Shown piece by piece: positions 1 to 8,496 of a DNA stretch of 64,000 bases. Each line of letters starts with the position of its first letter. Within the stretch, counting starts at the first letter, position 1. Both the position numbers and the translations under genes were made by a program. The notes under the pieces were generated by a model that was not told the origin of the DNA, ran no database searches, and worked only from the letters and a program-made list of their open reading frames with translations. Source of the stretch: Moritella sp. JT01 (GTDB lineage Bacteria; Pseudomonadota; Gammaproteobacteria; Enterobacterales; Moritellaceae); NCBI RefSeq assembly GCF_001574435.1, contig NZ_LOCN01000004.1, positions 1 to 64,000 on the forward strand, read 5' to 3'.

Positions 1-169
1 CTGTCCTTGTGTCGCATCCTGCAACTTAATCCTTTGGTCTTCTTCCTGAAGCTGTCCTTTGTGTCGCGTCCTGCAACTTAATCCTTCTTCCTGAAGCTGT
101 CCTTGTGTCGCGTCCTGCAACTTAATCCTTTAGTCTTCTTCCTGAAGATGTTCCCGCTACGTCCTTGTG
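1..169 (-). ncRNA. CsrB/RsmZ-family CsrA-sequestering sRNA, 5' part (3' end outside window)
   Basis: Read on the minus strand, this stretch carries about 14 GGA motifs in 165 nt, in near-perfect repeats of 45-51 bp (plus-strand units 1-51, 52-96, 97-147). Each unit holds CTTCAGGAAGAAG, a CUUC/GAAG stem with AGGAA in the loop, then AAGGATT, GCAGGACGC (GC/GC stem around AGGAC) and AAGGACAG. Repeated A(N)GGA in short hairpin loops is the hallmark of CsrB, CsrC and RsmX/Y/Z RNAs, which titrate CsrA. csrA itself lies at 20967-21158. The 5' end near 169 is inferred from the promoter; the terminator would lie left of the window. No ORF fits. A plain tandem repeat is the alternative, but motif type and spacing favour the sRNA. 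Confidence 0.82.
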
Positions 170-175
170 CCTACA

Positions 176-203
176 AATATACGTCATTAACGCTAAGCAA
201 CAA
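176..203 (-). promoter_or_regulatory. Putative sigma-70 promoter of the CsrB-like sRNA
   Basis: On the minus strand a -35-like TTGTTG (198-203) is followed after 16 nt by a -10-like TATATT (176-181). This would start transcription near position 169, just before the first GGA motif. Inferred from sequence only. Confidence 0.5.
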
Positions 204-298
204 GCGTGTGAATTAAATTAAATTACACAAATTTACAAGAGATAAACGACACAAAACAGTAAGTCATTGATAATAAAGTGAATGCTAAATATTAGCGA

Positions 299-380
299 GT
301 GTAAGACTAGGTCTAATACCGAGATAAACACAGTGACATAACGACTATGTCTCGGTATCTACATAGTCGATGTCTTACAC
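299..380. promoter_or_regulatory. Long inverted repeat with GacA/UvrY-like half sites upstream of the CsrB-like sRNA
   Basis: GTGTAAGAC (299-307) is mirrored exactly by GTCTTACAC (372-380), and ATACCGAGA (316-324) by TCTCGGTAT (350-358). TGTAAG and CTTACA are the half-sites of the GacA/UvrY/VarA upstream activating sequence that drives csrB/rsm RNAs. Here they sit about 130-210 nt upstream of the predicted start, a distance similar to known sites. However, the two clear halves are about 70 nt apart rather than 6, so this is either two degenerate sites or a cruciform. It also lies upstream of the nitronate monooxygenase gene. Confidence 0.45.
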
Positions 381-573
381 ATGGAAATCTATCTATCCAG
401 CAGATAATATTGTGGATATAAAATACACAGAACATACCCAAACTAAAGTTGTAATAGTTAAAACTTATCGATAAATAATGTTGTTAAAAATAAACATATT
501 ATTAACATCTGTATGTATTAGTGCATTTATGCTAATTTATTTTTCAACCTTTTTGCATCTTTGGGATAAAGTG

Positions 574-1602
574 ATGAAAACACGGATTACAGAATTATTA
601 GGAATTGAGCATCCTATCGTCTTACCAGGTATGAGTTGGATATCAAAACCAGAACTTGTTGCGGCAGTTTCCAATGCCGGTGGTTTAGGTATTTTAGCAA
701 CGGGGCCATTGAGCCAAGAAGAAACCCGCGCAGCAATCAAAAAGATCCGTGAGCTTACAGACAAACCATTTGGTATTGGCGCAACCCTACTGATGCCAGG
801 GGCGAAAGAAAATGCCAAAGTCGGTATTGAAGAGCAAGTACCTGTGATTAACTTTTCACTTGGTAAAGGAGCATGGATCGTCGAACAGGTTCACGCCTAT
901 GGTGGTAAGGTTATTGCCACGGTTGTTAATGAGAAACATGCGAAATCAGCACAGTCGATTGGTGCTGATGCCCTGATGGTAACAGGTCATGAAGCTGCCG
1001 CACATGGTGGTGATGTTACTTCGCTGGTATTGGTACCAGCGATTGCCAGCGCCGTAGATATTCCGGTGATCGCAACGGGTGGTTTTGCTGATGGTCGAGG
1101 TTTAATAGCCGCACTTTCGCTTGGTGCTGAAGGAGTGGCAATGGGATCCCGTTTTGCAACCAGCCAAGAAAGTGCTTTGCATAATGACGTTAAACAAGTC
1201 ATTACTGGCAAATCTGAGAACGATACTATCTATTCGAAAAACTTTGATGGTCTCTATGCCCGCGTTTTAAAAACGCCAGCTTCTATTAAAGCAACCAAAA
1301 AGCCAATGAATTTTGCCTTAGCCTTATTTAAATCGGTGAAGGCCGCTAAAATGGTCGATTTACCGTTTTGGAAATTAGTCGCTGGCGTCTTTGTGCAATT
1401 CGATAAAATTAAGCAGTTATCATACTTCGGCGCTGCAACTGAAAAACTAGAAGCTGCCACCATTAATGGTGATCTGACTACTGGTGTGCAATTTATTGGT
1501 CAGTCGCAAGGATTGATTAATGATGTACCAAGTGTCGCGATTATCGTAGAGCGCATTATGACAGAAGCAGATAATGTGATTAAGAAATTAGCGAAGCAGT
1601 AA
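574..1602 (+). CDS. Nitronate monooxygenase (2-nitropropane dioxygenase family)
   Basis: A 342-aa FMN-dependent TIM-barrel enzyme that would oxidise alkyl nitronates to carbonyl compounds and nitrite, cytoplasmic. Supporting motifs are the N-terminal HPIVLPGM segment, the GHEAAAHGG segment that carries the family's active-site histidine, and the phosphate-binding IATGGFADG and GAEGVAMGSRF segments, in family order. The reading frame is open back to an ATG at 478, which would add a hydrophobic 32-residue leader. I chose the ATG at 574 because the product then matches the family's usual length and N terminus, although neither start has a strong ribosome binding site. A hairpin terminator follows. 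Some homologues are annotated as enoyl-ACP reductase FabK, so the substrate is not certain. Confidence 0.85.
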   Translation: MKTRITELLGIEHPIVLPGMSWISKPELVAAVSNAGGLGILATGPLSQEETRAAIKKIRELTDKPFGIGATLLMPGAKENAKVGIEEQVPVINFSLGKGAWIVEQVHAYGGKVIATVVNEKHAKSAQSIGADALMVTGHEAAAHGGDVTSLVLVPAIASAVDIPVIATGGFADGRGLIAALSLGAEGVAMGSRFATSQESALHNDVKQVITGKSENDTIYSKNFDGLYARVLKTPASIKATKKPMNFALALFKSVKAAKMVDLPFWKLVAGVFVQFDKIKQLSYFGAATEKLEAATINGDLTTGVQFIGQSQGLINDVPSVAIIVERIMTEADNVIKKLAKQ

Positions 1603-1608
1603 GATGAT

Positions 1609-1646
1609 AATGAGCAAGGATGTAGTTTACTACGCCCTTGCTCATT
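1609..1646 (+). terminator. Hairpin terminator after the nitronate monooxygenase gene
   Basis: Eleven-base stem AATGAGCAAGG / CCTTGCTCATT with an inner GTAG/CTAC stem, 6 nt after the stop codon. The U-tract is weak. It could serve convergent gspB as well. Confidence 0.6.
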
Positions 1647-1667
1647 TAGACTATCCGCGCAATGAGA

Positions 1668-2360
1668 TTATGCAGACCAATCAGATAACGCCTGAAGACT
1701 AAAGCTTTGTGCACCGACGCGCATAATCACTTCATTTTGTAATATCTCTAAAATTTCAACATTCTCACTTAGCCAACTTCCTTCACGTAAGTCTCGATTA
1801 TTAAGACGTACACTACGATTTTTTGGTGTCGACGAATACACATGCGAGCTATAACTAATATCAGGAATTTGCGCACGTAAGTGTGCAGGTAAGTCTGTAA
1901 TAGGGACTGCATTGTGACTTTCTGCGATGACTTTAACAGGTATGCTATCGCTATCACTTGTCGCCGTTAATGCCCGATTAAATTTTGCCAGTAGTTCTGC
2001 TGACACATGCTCATTGGCTAATTCAGCATTCATCGTTAATAACTCAGAATTTTGACCCATTTTCACTGCTGGCTTGCTACTCGGTATAATCACAGCAGGT
2101 AAATTATCTGCAGAATACGAAGGGGATACTACCGTTACCGGAATACTCACCACGGATAATGGATGTTCAAACTCAATATCAGGTAACTTTAGAATAGTCA
2201 GCGGATCTGTTTGTTCAACGCCCGCTAAAACAGACTTAGTCACATTTATATTATGACGAGTATTGTCATTTGCAAGCAAGACTGGACTCCATAATACACT
2301 CGCCACTAAGCTTGCACTGATACTGAATAGACTTAATACTTTACCAACTACAAGGCTCAT
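1668..2360 (-). CDS. gspB: Type II secretion assembly protein GspB (ExeB-like)
   Basis: A 230-aa protein with an N-terminal membrane anchor (about residues 8-28), a Pro/Val-rich periplasmic linker and a C-terminal GspB domain. The domain is recognised by LPAHLRAQIPDISYSSHVYS, then RSVRLNNRDLREG and a terminal segment with VGAQSFSL. In Aeromonas, ExeB forms a complex with ExeA that places the secretin multimer in the outer membrane through the peptidoglycan. Its ATG overlaps the end of the upstream gspA by 4 bp, so the pair is translationally coupled. No other gsp genes are in the window, as is usual for this separately located pair. Confidence 0.85.
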   Translation of the reverse strand: MSLVVGKVLSLFSISASLVASVLWSPVLLANDNTRHNINVTKSVLAGVEQTDPLTILKLPDIEFEHPLSVVSIPVTVVSPSYSADNLPAVIIPSSKPAVKMGQNSELLTMNAELANEHVSAELLAKFNRALTATSDSDSIPVKVIAESHNAVPITDLPAHLRAQIPDISYSSHVYSSTPKNRSVRLNNRDLREGSWLSENVEILEILQNEVIMRVGAQSFSLQALSDWSA

Positions 2361-4012
2361 TTTTTCTCCGTTATATGTGTTGCCACATTCAATTTAGGCA
2401 CAGTGCTGTCGGCATAATGGACAACTGTCATCATCGTTTGAGGTCCAACAATACCGTCAGCAGTTAAACCCGCCTGTTGTTGAAAACGTATCACCTTTTG
2501 CATTAATGTTGTATCAAACCTCGTACCTGATAAGGCACTTTCACCAAGCGCAGTACTCACGTTACGATCTAACCAGCGTATTAATGTACCTTTATCATTT
2601 TGTTTTAAGCTATTTTTAAAACGACTCGGTGCGGTCCAGAATAATGTGAAATCACCACTCCAATATTTTTCAAACCAAGCTTGGCTCACCAATAAATGGC
2701 TGTTGTTTAATTGTAACTCCACACCCAATGGCGTAATACTCAACAACGTTGCGTAATAATCTTCACCGAGGTTATCCAATAAACGAACGACTGCAGGTAA
2801 GTTATATTGTACTAATTGTGCATAATTACCCTGCCGCTGCAGACAACGTAATTTAGCGTATTGCGCATTACGACAAGTCGCATCGTTCAACGTAATATCA
2901 TAGCCCCACTCTTTATATAAAAACTGAGTTGCAGCACTGCTTTGTCGCGCAGATTTAATATTCGCTAATAATGCCTTATCAGACATCACCTCATTAATAA
3001 CTGGAGGTACTTCATCTATAACAAGTTTGTTTATCTCGCTCTTGTCTGGCGTGTCGCTGACTACCGCTACTTGTGCAGTTGACGCTTTATCTATTAGGCG
3101 ATCAAATAGCCCTAGCTGAAAACCAGCCAAACCAAAGCCTATTAATACCGTGGCTAACGCACCCGCAAATAAGCCTGTGTTACTGGCCTTGGATTGACCA
3201 GTCCCAGTAACAACGACCGCATTAACGGCGTCTTGCACATGTTGGGGGGTGATTCTATTGGCATTTGCTTTAAACGCATAATACAAGGCTTTATCACACA
3301 CCAAATTAACTAAACGCGGGATACCTGAAGTATGTTGGTAAATCCGCTTTAATACTTTGGTATTAAATAAACCAGGATTACCGGATGCGATACTTAAACG
3401 ATACGCCACATAACTGGTTAATTCAGATTCTGTTAAAGGCAATAAATGATAACGAGCGGTAATGCGTTGCGCGAGTTGGCGTAATTCAGGCTGTTTTAGT
3501 TTTTGCTGTAACTCAGGTTGGCCAATTAACACTATGTGTAATAGCTTTTTATGGTCCATATCGAGGTTGGTTAACAGACGTAATTGTTCCAGTGCTTTGG
3601 TGGATAATAATTGCGCTTCATCAATCATAACCACACAGGATTTTTTTTGCTGACAATTACTCAGTAGATAATTATGTAATAAATCAAAGAGTACTTTTAA
3701 ACTCAGTCCATTATTATCATAGTCGAGCTTAAACTGATCACAGAGCGTCGCGAGTAACTCCAGCTCACTTATCGCAGGATTATGAATATAACCAAGGATC
3801 GTGTCATCAGTTAATCCCTCTGCTAATGCACGCGAGACAGTTGTTTTTCCGGTTCCAACTTCGCCAGTTAACATGACAAAGCCACCCGCACCTTGTAAAC
3901 CATAAGTCAGGTGCGTCAGTGCTTCTTTATGCCTATCGCTCATAAAAAAGAAACGGGGATCGGGCGCAATAGAGAAAGGTATTTCTTTTAAATGAAAAAA
4001 CTCAGTATACAT
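2357..4012 (-). CDS. gspA: Type II secretion ATPase GspA (ExeA-like) with peptidoglycan-binding domain
   Basis: A 551-aa protein. The N-terminal AAA domain (about residues 1-270) begins with the typical YTEFFHLKEIPFSIAPDP and has Walker A GEVGTGKTT and Walker B VVMIDEAQLL. A single transmembrane helix lies around residues 280-305. The C terminus carries a peptidoglycan-binding repeat (IRFQQQAGLTADGIVGPQT). This is the ExeA architecture: a cytoplasmic ATPase joined to a periplasmic wall-binding domain, acting with GspB in secretin assembly. The gene is divergent from cca, with a 253-bp spacer between them in which I see no clear motif. Confidence 0.88.
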   Translation of the reverse strand: MYTEFFHLKEIPFSIAPDPRFFFMSDRHKEALTHLTYGLQGAGGFVMLTGEVGTGKTTVSRALAEGLTDDTILGYIHNPAISELELLATLCDQFKLDYDNNGLSLKVLFDLLHNYLLSNCQQKKSCVVMIDEAQLLSTKALEQLRLLTNLDMDHKKLLHIVLIGQPELQQKLKQPELRQLAQRITARYHLLPLTESELTSYVAYRLSIASGNPGLFNTKVLKRIYQHTSGIPRLVNLVCDKALYYAFKANANRITPQHVQDAVNAVVVTGTGQSKASNTGLFAGALATVLIGFGLAGFQLGLFDRLIDKASTAQVAVVSDTPDKSEINKLVIDEVPPVINEVMSDKALLANIKSARQSSAATQFLYKEWGYDITLNDATCRNAQYAKLRCLQRQGNYAQLVQYNLPAVVRLLDNLGEDYYATLLSITPLGVELQLNNSHLLVSQAWFEKYWSGDFTLFWTAPSRFKNSLKQNDKGTLIRWLDRNVSTALGESALSGTRFDTTLMQKVIRFQQQAGLTADGIVGPQTMMTVVHYADSTVPKLNVATHITEKK

Positions 4013-4265
4013 CTATGATTATCATCCTATGGTTGATGCTTCACGTTAATAGCTAGACAACAAAATGTCAAAAATAGGCAACAAAAATACAACTTTATTC
4101 ATGAATAAGTCGCTAGGTGCTCATTATCCATCAATTACAACTTAATGACAGCAAGTAAACGGCCATAATCAACAGCAAAGATCGAGTTTCTAAGTAGTTA
4201 AGGTATAATTAATAAATACCATGTAATTATCTTGAAGCCATCAGCAAAGTAACAGGGGTTGTTTA

Positions 4266-5435
4266 GTGCAAATATATTTAGTCGGCGGGGCCGTTCGTGA
4301 CAAATTATTATCTCTACCGGTAAAAGATAAAGATTTTGTGGTTGTTGGTGCGACACCTTCAGAAATGCTCGCACAAGGCTACCAGCAAGTCGGTAAAGAT
4401 TTTCCTGTATTCCTACACCCGAGCAGTAAGCAAGAATATGCACTGGCACGAACCGAACGAAAAAGTGGTTCAGGTTATACTGGCTTTACCTGTTATGCCG
4501 CGCCGGATGTAACGCTTGAACAAGATCTTGTGCGCCGAGACCTGACCATTAATGCCATGGTTGAAGATATGAACGGTCAAATTATCGACCCACTCAATGC
4601 TAGAGCAGATTTAGATAATCGCATACTACGTCATATCTCAGAGAACTTCAGTGAAGACCCATTACGCGTCCTACGCGTGGCTCGTTTTGCCGCACGTTTT
4701 CACCACCTTGGTTTTACTATCGCCAATGACACACTGACCTTAATGCAAGGCATGACACGAGCTGGTGATCTTGCTGAATTAACCCCAGAGCGCGTATGGC
4801 AAGAAGTTGAAAAGACATTATCCGCAGCGAATCCCGAAATATTTTTCCACATATTAAATGAAATTGGCGCATTGGCGGTTATCTTTCCTGAACTCGATGC
4901 CCTCTTTGAGCGAACGTTAGATATGCATAACGAAGGTGATAATGAGACTAAAACTGTCGGCCAGCAAGCATTAATCCAGCTAAAGCAGACTGCATTGCTT
5001 TCTGCTGATATAGCCGTTCGCTTTGCTGCATTGATGCAGCAACTTGATAACGCTCAAGTCAGTATTAAAGCATTGGCTAAACGCTGTAAAGTGCCTAACG
5101 AACACCGAGATTTAGCACTATTGGTTAGCGCACAACAAGAACACATTCACAGCGCTCCATCCTTAACACCTACTGATCTCATCAGCCTTTTCGACAATAC
5201 CGATGCATGGCGTAAACCCGAACGTTTTCAGCAAATATTGTTAGCCTGTTCAAGTAGTCAAAACCGTCAATTAGTCGACGAATATCAACCGACCCAATAC
5301 CTGACAAAGATGCTTAATGCGGCTTGTGATATTGCAGTACAACCGATCATTGCTGCAGGGTTCCGTGGTGCGGAAATCAAACAACAATTAACAACGCAAC
5401 GTATTGCTGCATTAGCCATATTACGGTCTCAATAA
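4266..5435 (+). CDS. cca: CCA-adding tRNA nucleotidyltransferase, apparently without the HD phosphohydrolase motif
   Basis: A 389-aa class II tRNA nucleotidyltransferase that adds or repairs the 3' CCA end of tRNAs. The start is GTG. Visible motifs are GGAVRD (7-12), the metal-binding pair D21/D23 in KDKDF, and RRDLTINAM. After the head domain the protein follows E. coli Cca (PELDALF, KVPNEHRDLA, DAWRKPERFQQ, IIAAGFRGAEI). However, where E. coli has the HD motif (CHDLGKG and the nearby HHGHG) this protein reads LMQQLDNAQ with about 17 residues missing. It therefore probably keeps CCA addition but lacks the accessory phosphatase and 2',3'-cyclic phosphodiesterase activities. Confidence 0.93.
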   Translation: MQIYLVGGAVRDKLLSLPVKDKDFVVVGATPSEMLAQGYQQVGKDFPVFLHPSSKQEYALARTERKSGSGYTGFTCYAAPDVTLEQDLVRRDLTINAMVEDMNGQIIDPLNARADLDNRILRHISENFSEDPLRVLRVARFAARFHHLGFTIANDTLTLMQGMTRAGDLAELTPERVWQEVEKTLSAANPEIFFHILNEIGALAVIFPELDALFERTLDMHNEGDNETKTVGQQALIQLKQTALLSADIAVRFAALMQQLDNAQVSIKALAKRCKVPNEHRDLALLVSAQQEHIHSAPSLTPTDLISLFDNTDAWRKPERFQQILLACSSSQNRQLVDEYQPTQYLTKMLNAACDIAVQPIIAAGFRGAEIKQQLTTQRIAALAILRSQ

Positions 5436-5472
5436 GCACCTGTCATAAGTGATGGTTAACATGCAAGATCAA

Positions 5473-5505
5473 AAAAGGCTGCTACCTCACAGGTAACAGC
5501 CTTTT
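5473..5505. terminator. Bidirectional terminator between cca and uppP
   Basis: Stem AAAGGCTG / CAGCCTTT with a second inner stem TACCT/AGGTA. There is an A-run on one side and a T-run on the other, so it can serve convergent cca and uppP. Confidence 0.8.
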
Positions 5506-5510
5506 CTATC

Positions 5511-5556
5511 TTTAGTCTTTAGTCTTTAGTCTTTAGTACTAATGCTAATGCTAATC
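5511..5556. repeat. Short tandem repeats (TTTAGTC)4 and (CTAATG)3
   Basis: Four copies of the heptamer TTTAGTC (last ending in A; 5511-5538) are followed by three copies of CTAATG (last CTAATC; 5539-5556). They lie between the terminator and the uppP stop codon. No coding role is visible. Confidence 0.85.
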
Positions 5557-5563
5557 GAGGGAA

Positions 5564-6418
5564 TTAAAGCCCTTGAGTGTAGATTAAATAGAACAGACCG
5601 GCGCCTAACAGTAGACGGTAGATAACAAACGGGAACATGCCTAGTTTTTCTAGCACTTTCAAAAATACATGGATGCAGGCTACAGCACTAAAGAAAGAAA
5701 CCACAACGCCTAAGCCCATCGCAAACCAATCAACAGCACGTACTGTCGTAATGATTTCACCCGCTTGCAGCGTTTCAACGACATCACCATGCAGTACTAA
5801 TTTCAGTGTTAAATAACCACCCGCCATTGCAATAATCGGGATCGACATTAAGAATGAGAAGCGCGCTGCGGCACTACGGCTAAGCCCTAACATTAAACCC
5901 GCCGTAATCGTCACCCCCGAGCGAGACGTACCCGGAACTAACGCCAACATTTGTGCAAAACCAATGAATAATGCCCCTTTCCAACCAGTTTTATACTCAT
6001 CTTTTATTTGCGTTGCATTGGCATCAGCCCACCATAACAGCAAGCCAAAGATAATCGTAGTCGTGGCAATCACCGTGGTACTACGCAAATATAACTCAAT
6101 TAAATCTTTGCCAAAGAAGCCGACTAACGCAGCCGGAATGGTTGCTAATAGTATGCACCATGCTAGCTGACTGTCTTTCGTGTGTTCTTGTTTAAACAGA
6201 GAACGCACCCAAGCTACAGCCATGGTGCCGACTTCGTCACGGAAATAAATAAGTACCGCTAATAATGTACCTATATGTACAGCAACATCAAAAGCAAGAC
6301 CTTGATCCTCCCAGCCAAGTAATTGTGACGGTAAGATAAGGTGAGCAGAGCTTGATACTGGTAAGAATTCAGTTAGTCCCTGAATCAATGCCAGAACGAT
6401 CACTTCCAAAGTACTCAT
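5564..6418 (-). CDS. uppP: Undecaprenyl-diphosphate phosphatase
   Basis: A 284-aa polytopic inner-membrane enzyme (BacA family) that dephosphorylates undecaprenyl pyrophosphate to recycle the lipid carrier for peptidoglycan and other envelope polymers. It also confers bacitracin tolerance when abundant. Diagnostic motifs are [14 protein letters not shown] near the N terminus (catalytic Glu, Ser and His) and [10 protein letters not shown] around residue 175, with about eight hydrophobic segments. A good ribosome binding site (AAAAGGAAAT) precedes the ATG. folK and folB lie upstream on the same strand, with a 75-bp gap. Confidence 0.95.
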   Translation of the reverse strand: MSTLEVIVLALIQGLTEFLPVSSSAHLILPSQLLGWEDQGLAFDVAVHIGTLLAVLIYFRDEVGTMAVAWVRSLFKQEHTKDSQLAWCILLATIPAALVGFFGKDLIELYLRSTTVIATTTIIFGLLLWWADANATQIKDEYKTGWKGALFIGFAQMLALVPGTSRSGVTITAGLMLGLSRSAAARFSFLMSIPIIAMAGGYLTLKLVLHGDVVETLQAGEIITTVRAVDWFAMGLGVVVSFFSAVACIHVFLKVLEKLGMFPFVIYRLLLGAGLFYLIYTQGL

Positions 6419-6493
6419 TCATATTTCCTTTTATTGTAATAGTTAAAAATAAATCGGTTTAATGATACAGGTTAATACTATAAATTATTCGCA

Positions 6494-7021
6494 TTAACCT
6501 TGTTCAATATAATGTCTAGCCCGCTCAGCTATTTTCGGCCATTGCCACTTAGCGAGCATGAGTACCTGTGTTGATTTGTCAAAATCACGCCATAACTCAG
6601 CCATTGAAATACCCGATACCGGATGACGTAAATCCGGAGCTAGTTCAGCAAGAGGCCATAATACAAAAGCATGATAAAGAATTTCAGCGCGAGGTAAAAT
6701 AGGCGTTTCAGACTGAATGATATTGTCGAATAACAATAAATCCAAATCTAAGGTTCGGGGTGCATAACGACGATCAGTCGCTTTACGTCCATGCGTAATT
6801 TCAAGATCTTTTAAACACTGCATTAATTCGCTAAGCGATAACGGTGTGGTAAATTCCACCACTAAATTGTAATAGTTATCACCCGTGCAATTGACAGCAA
6901 CACTTTCGAAAATCGGTGAAATACGGCAGCTATCAAACATGTTATCAAGATCACGTAGCGCATTCGCGACATGATACTCTTTATCAATGTTACTGCCGAT
7001 GCCGATATACACTAAAGCCAT
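6494..7021 (-). CDS. folK: 2-amino-4-hydroxy-6-hydroxymethyldihydropteridine diphosphokinase
   Basis: A 175-aa HPPK that transfers pyrophosphate from ATP to 6-hydroxymethyl-7,8-dihydropterin in folate synthesis. Family motifs are YIGIGSNI at the start and RRYAPRTLDLDLLLF around residues 85-105, which carries the conserved Arg and Asp residues that bind ATP and Mg. Its ATG overlaps the stop codon of folB by one base, so the two consecutive pathway genes are coupled. Confidence 0.93.
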   Translation of the reverse strand: MALVYIGIGSNIDKEYHVANALRDLDNMFDSCRISPIFESVAVNCTGDNYYNLVVEFTTPLSLSELMQCLKDLEITHGRKATDRRYAPRTLDLDLLLFDNIIQSETPILPRAEILYHAFVLWPLAELAPDLRHPVSGISMAELWRDFDKSTQVLMLAKWQWPKIAERARHYIEQG

Positions 7022-7389
7022 TACGCTAGCGTTCCATCACGCTGACCACGTTCAATATACACACCAACGGTTGCCGCATTTGCGACAGCACCAGGTTTAC
7101 TCAGTTTGAGGCTAATCCAAGGTATACCAAATGTTGTCATTAATAGTTCAGCAACTTGCTCAGCCATTGTTTCAACTAACTCAAAAATATTGTTTTGTGC
7201 AAAGTCAGTGACTAACTTAGATACGGCAGAATAATCCAATGCTTTGGTAATATCATCAGTCAGTGCTGAAGGGCGATTATCATGTGCCATTTTCAAATCA
7301 AATACTAACCGTTGAATGATCTTCTTTTCCCAATCATATACACCGATCGTGGTAAAAACTTCTAATTTCTCAATAAATACAATGTCCAT
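7021..7389 (-). CDS. folB: Dihydroneopterin aldolase
   Basis: A 122-aa enzyme that cleaves 7,8-dihydroneopterin to 6-hydroxymethyl-dihydropterin and glycolaldehyde, the step just before FolK. Recognisable are MDIVFIEKLEVFTTIGVYDWE, DYSAVSKLV, the central FELVETMAEQVAELL with the conserved Glu, and the C-terminal LKLSKPGAVANAATVGVYIER. It is divergent from plsY across 189 bp and leads a folB-folK unit. Confidence 0.93.
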   Translation of the reverse strand: MDIVFIEKLEVFTTIGVYDWEKKIIQRLVFDLKMAHDNRPSALTDDITKALDYSAVSKLVTDFAQNNIFELVETMAEQVAELLMTTFGIPWISLKLSKPGAVANAATVGVYIERGQRDGTLA

Positions 7390-7578
7390 GAACTCGTCCG
7401 TAGTAAACTTGATAGAGGTCGGATACCCTCGCGAATAAAAAACGCGTATGATAGGTTTCTCAATTTTTATTTATATCTAAAATAAACTACGTAATTGTAA
7501 GCCTTGTTACAGCACGTAATTTATTAATGGATATAATAATGCAATAATACAGCAAACCTAGAGAAGAATTAATCAGTA

Positions 7579-8178
7579 ATGACCCTATTGAGCTTAATCT
7601 TTATCATTTTCGCCTATCTGCTAGGCTCGATTTCTTCAGCGATCCTTATTTGCCAGCTGTTTCGCTTACCTGATCCACGAAAATACGGTTCACTAAACCC
7701 GGGGGCAACCAATGTATTACGTACAGGAAACAAATTCGCCGCAGGCTTAGTCCTCTTTTTTGATATGTTAAAAGGCGCACTACCGGTCTGGGTGGCCTGG
7801 TATTTAAACCTCACGCCATTTTCTCTCGGACTCATCGCAATCGCAGCTTGCCTAGGTCATATTTACCCAGTTTTCTTTCAATTTCAAGGTGGTAAAGGGG
7901 TTGCAACTGCATTTGGCGCACTACTGACCATCGGTCTTGATTTAGGTGCCTCAATTGTATTGAGCTGGGGGTTATCCTTGGTCGTTACTGGCTATTCGTC
8001 AATGGCCGCTATTTTTACGGCTCTCTTCGCGCCAATTTACACCCTTATTTTTAAAGCCCAATATACCCTACCCGTTGCCATGTTATCTTGCCTTATTATT
8101 TGGCGTCACTACGACAATATTATGCGTCTGCTGCGAGGTGAAGAAGATAAGATCTGGCTCAAAAAGAAAAAACGTTAA
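7579..8178 (+). CDS. plsY: Acyl-phosphate:glycerol-3-phosphate acyltransferase
   Basis: A 199-aa multi-spanning inner-membrane protein that makes 1-acyl-glycerol-3-phosphate from acyl-phosphate (made by PlsX), the first acylation of phospholipid synthesis. It has the three PlsY motifs: GSISSAI, the glycerol-phosphate site [16 protein letters not shown], and [10 protein letters not shown]. About five hydrophobic helices and a basic C terminus (KKKKR) are visible. The divergent folB neighbour is the arrangement seen in many gammaproteobacteria. Confidence 0.94.
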   Translation: MTLLSLIFIIFAYLLGSISSAILICQLFRLPDPRKYGSLNPGATNVLRTGNKFAAGLVLFFDMLKGALPVWVAWYLNLTPFSLGLIAIAACLGHIYPVFFQFQGGKGVATAFGALLTIGLDLGASIVLSWGLSLVVTGYSSMAAIFTALFAPIYTLIFKAQYTLPVAMLSCLIIWRHYDNIMRLLRGEEDKIWLKKKKR

Positions 8179-8419
8179 AATTACAATGCAATAACGAGCG
8201 TCTACGACAGGTATATAATTCGTTAATATACCTCGATTATACTTACGTCGTTAAATTCAAAGCATAAAAATGCTGTTCCTGAATTTTTTATTAAAAAATC
8301 GACACAATTAATTAATTTTCAGTTAGAATGCCCCCCATCTGCGGTACGTTATATATCTAAAGCACTTTAACAAGCACATTGCTTCGTAAAGTTAGACGAT
8401 ATAAAAGGAACATAGTGCA

Positions 8420-8463
8420 GGATGTTTCCGTAAAAGGCCAAGCGACCTTTTCCGAAAACATCC
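8420..8463 (+). promoter_or_regulatory. Long leader hairpin upstream of purH
   Basis: GGATGTTTCCGTAAAAGG pairs with CCTTTTCCGAAAACATCC (a few mismatches), giving a stem of about 18 bp, 33 nt before the purH start. It lacks a downstream U-tract, so it is not a plain terminator. The rest of the 318-bp plsY-purH gap shows no gene. Its role is unknown; an attenuator, an RNA-stability element or a protein-binding hairpin are possible. Confidence 0.6.
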
Positions 8464-8496
8464 TTCTATAAAAATGTACTTTGAGGTAATCGTAAA

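Noticed and set aside
1-147. CRISPR-like or simple tandem repeat array
   Set aside because: The units abut without unique spacers, and the GGA-rich hairpins on the minus strand fit a CsrB-type RNA much better.
478-573. Membrane-anchored form of the nitronate monooxygenase
   Set aside because: The hydrophobic 32-residue leader is not typical of the family and the ATG at 478 has no ribosome binding site. It is kept only as an alternative start.
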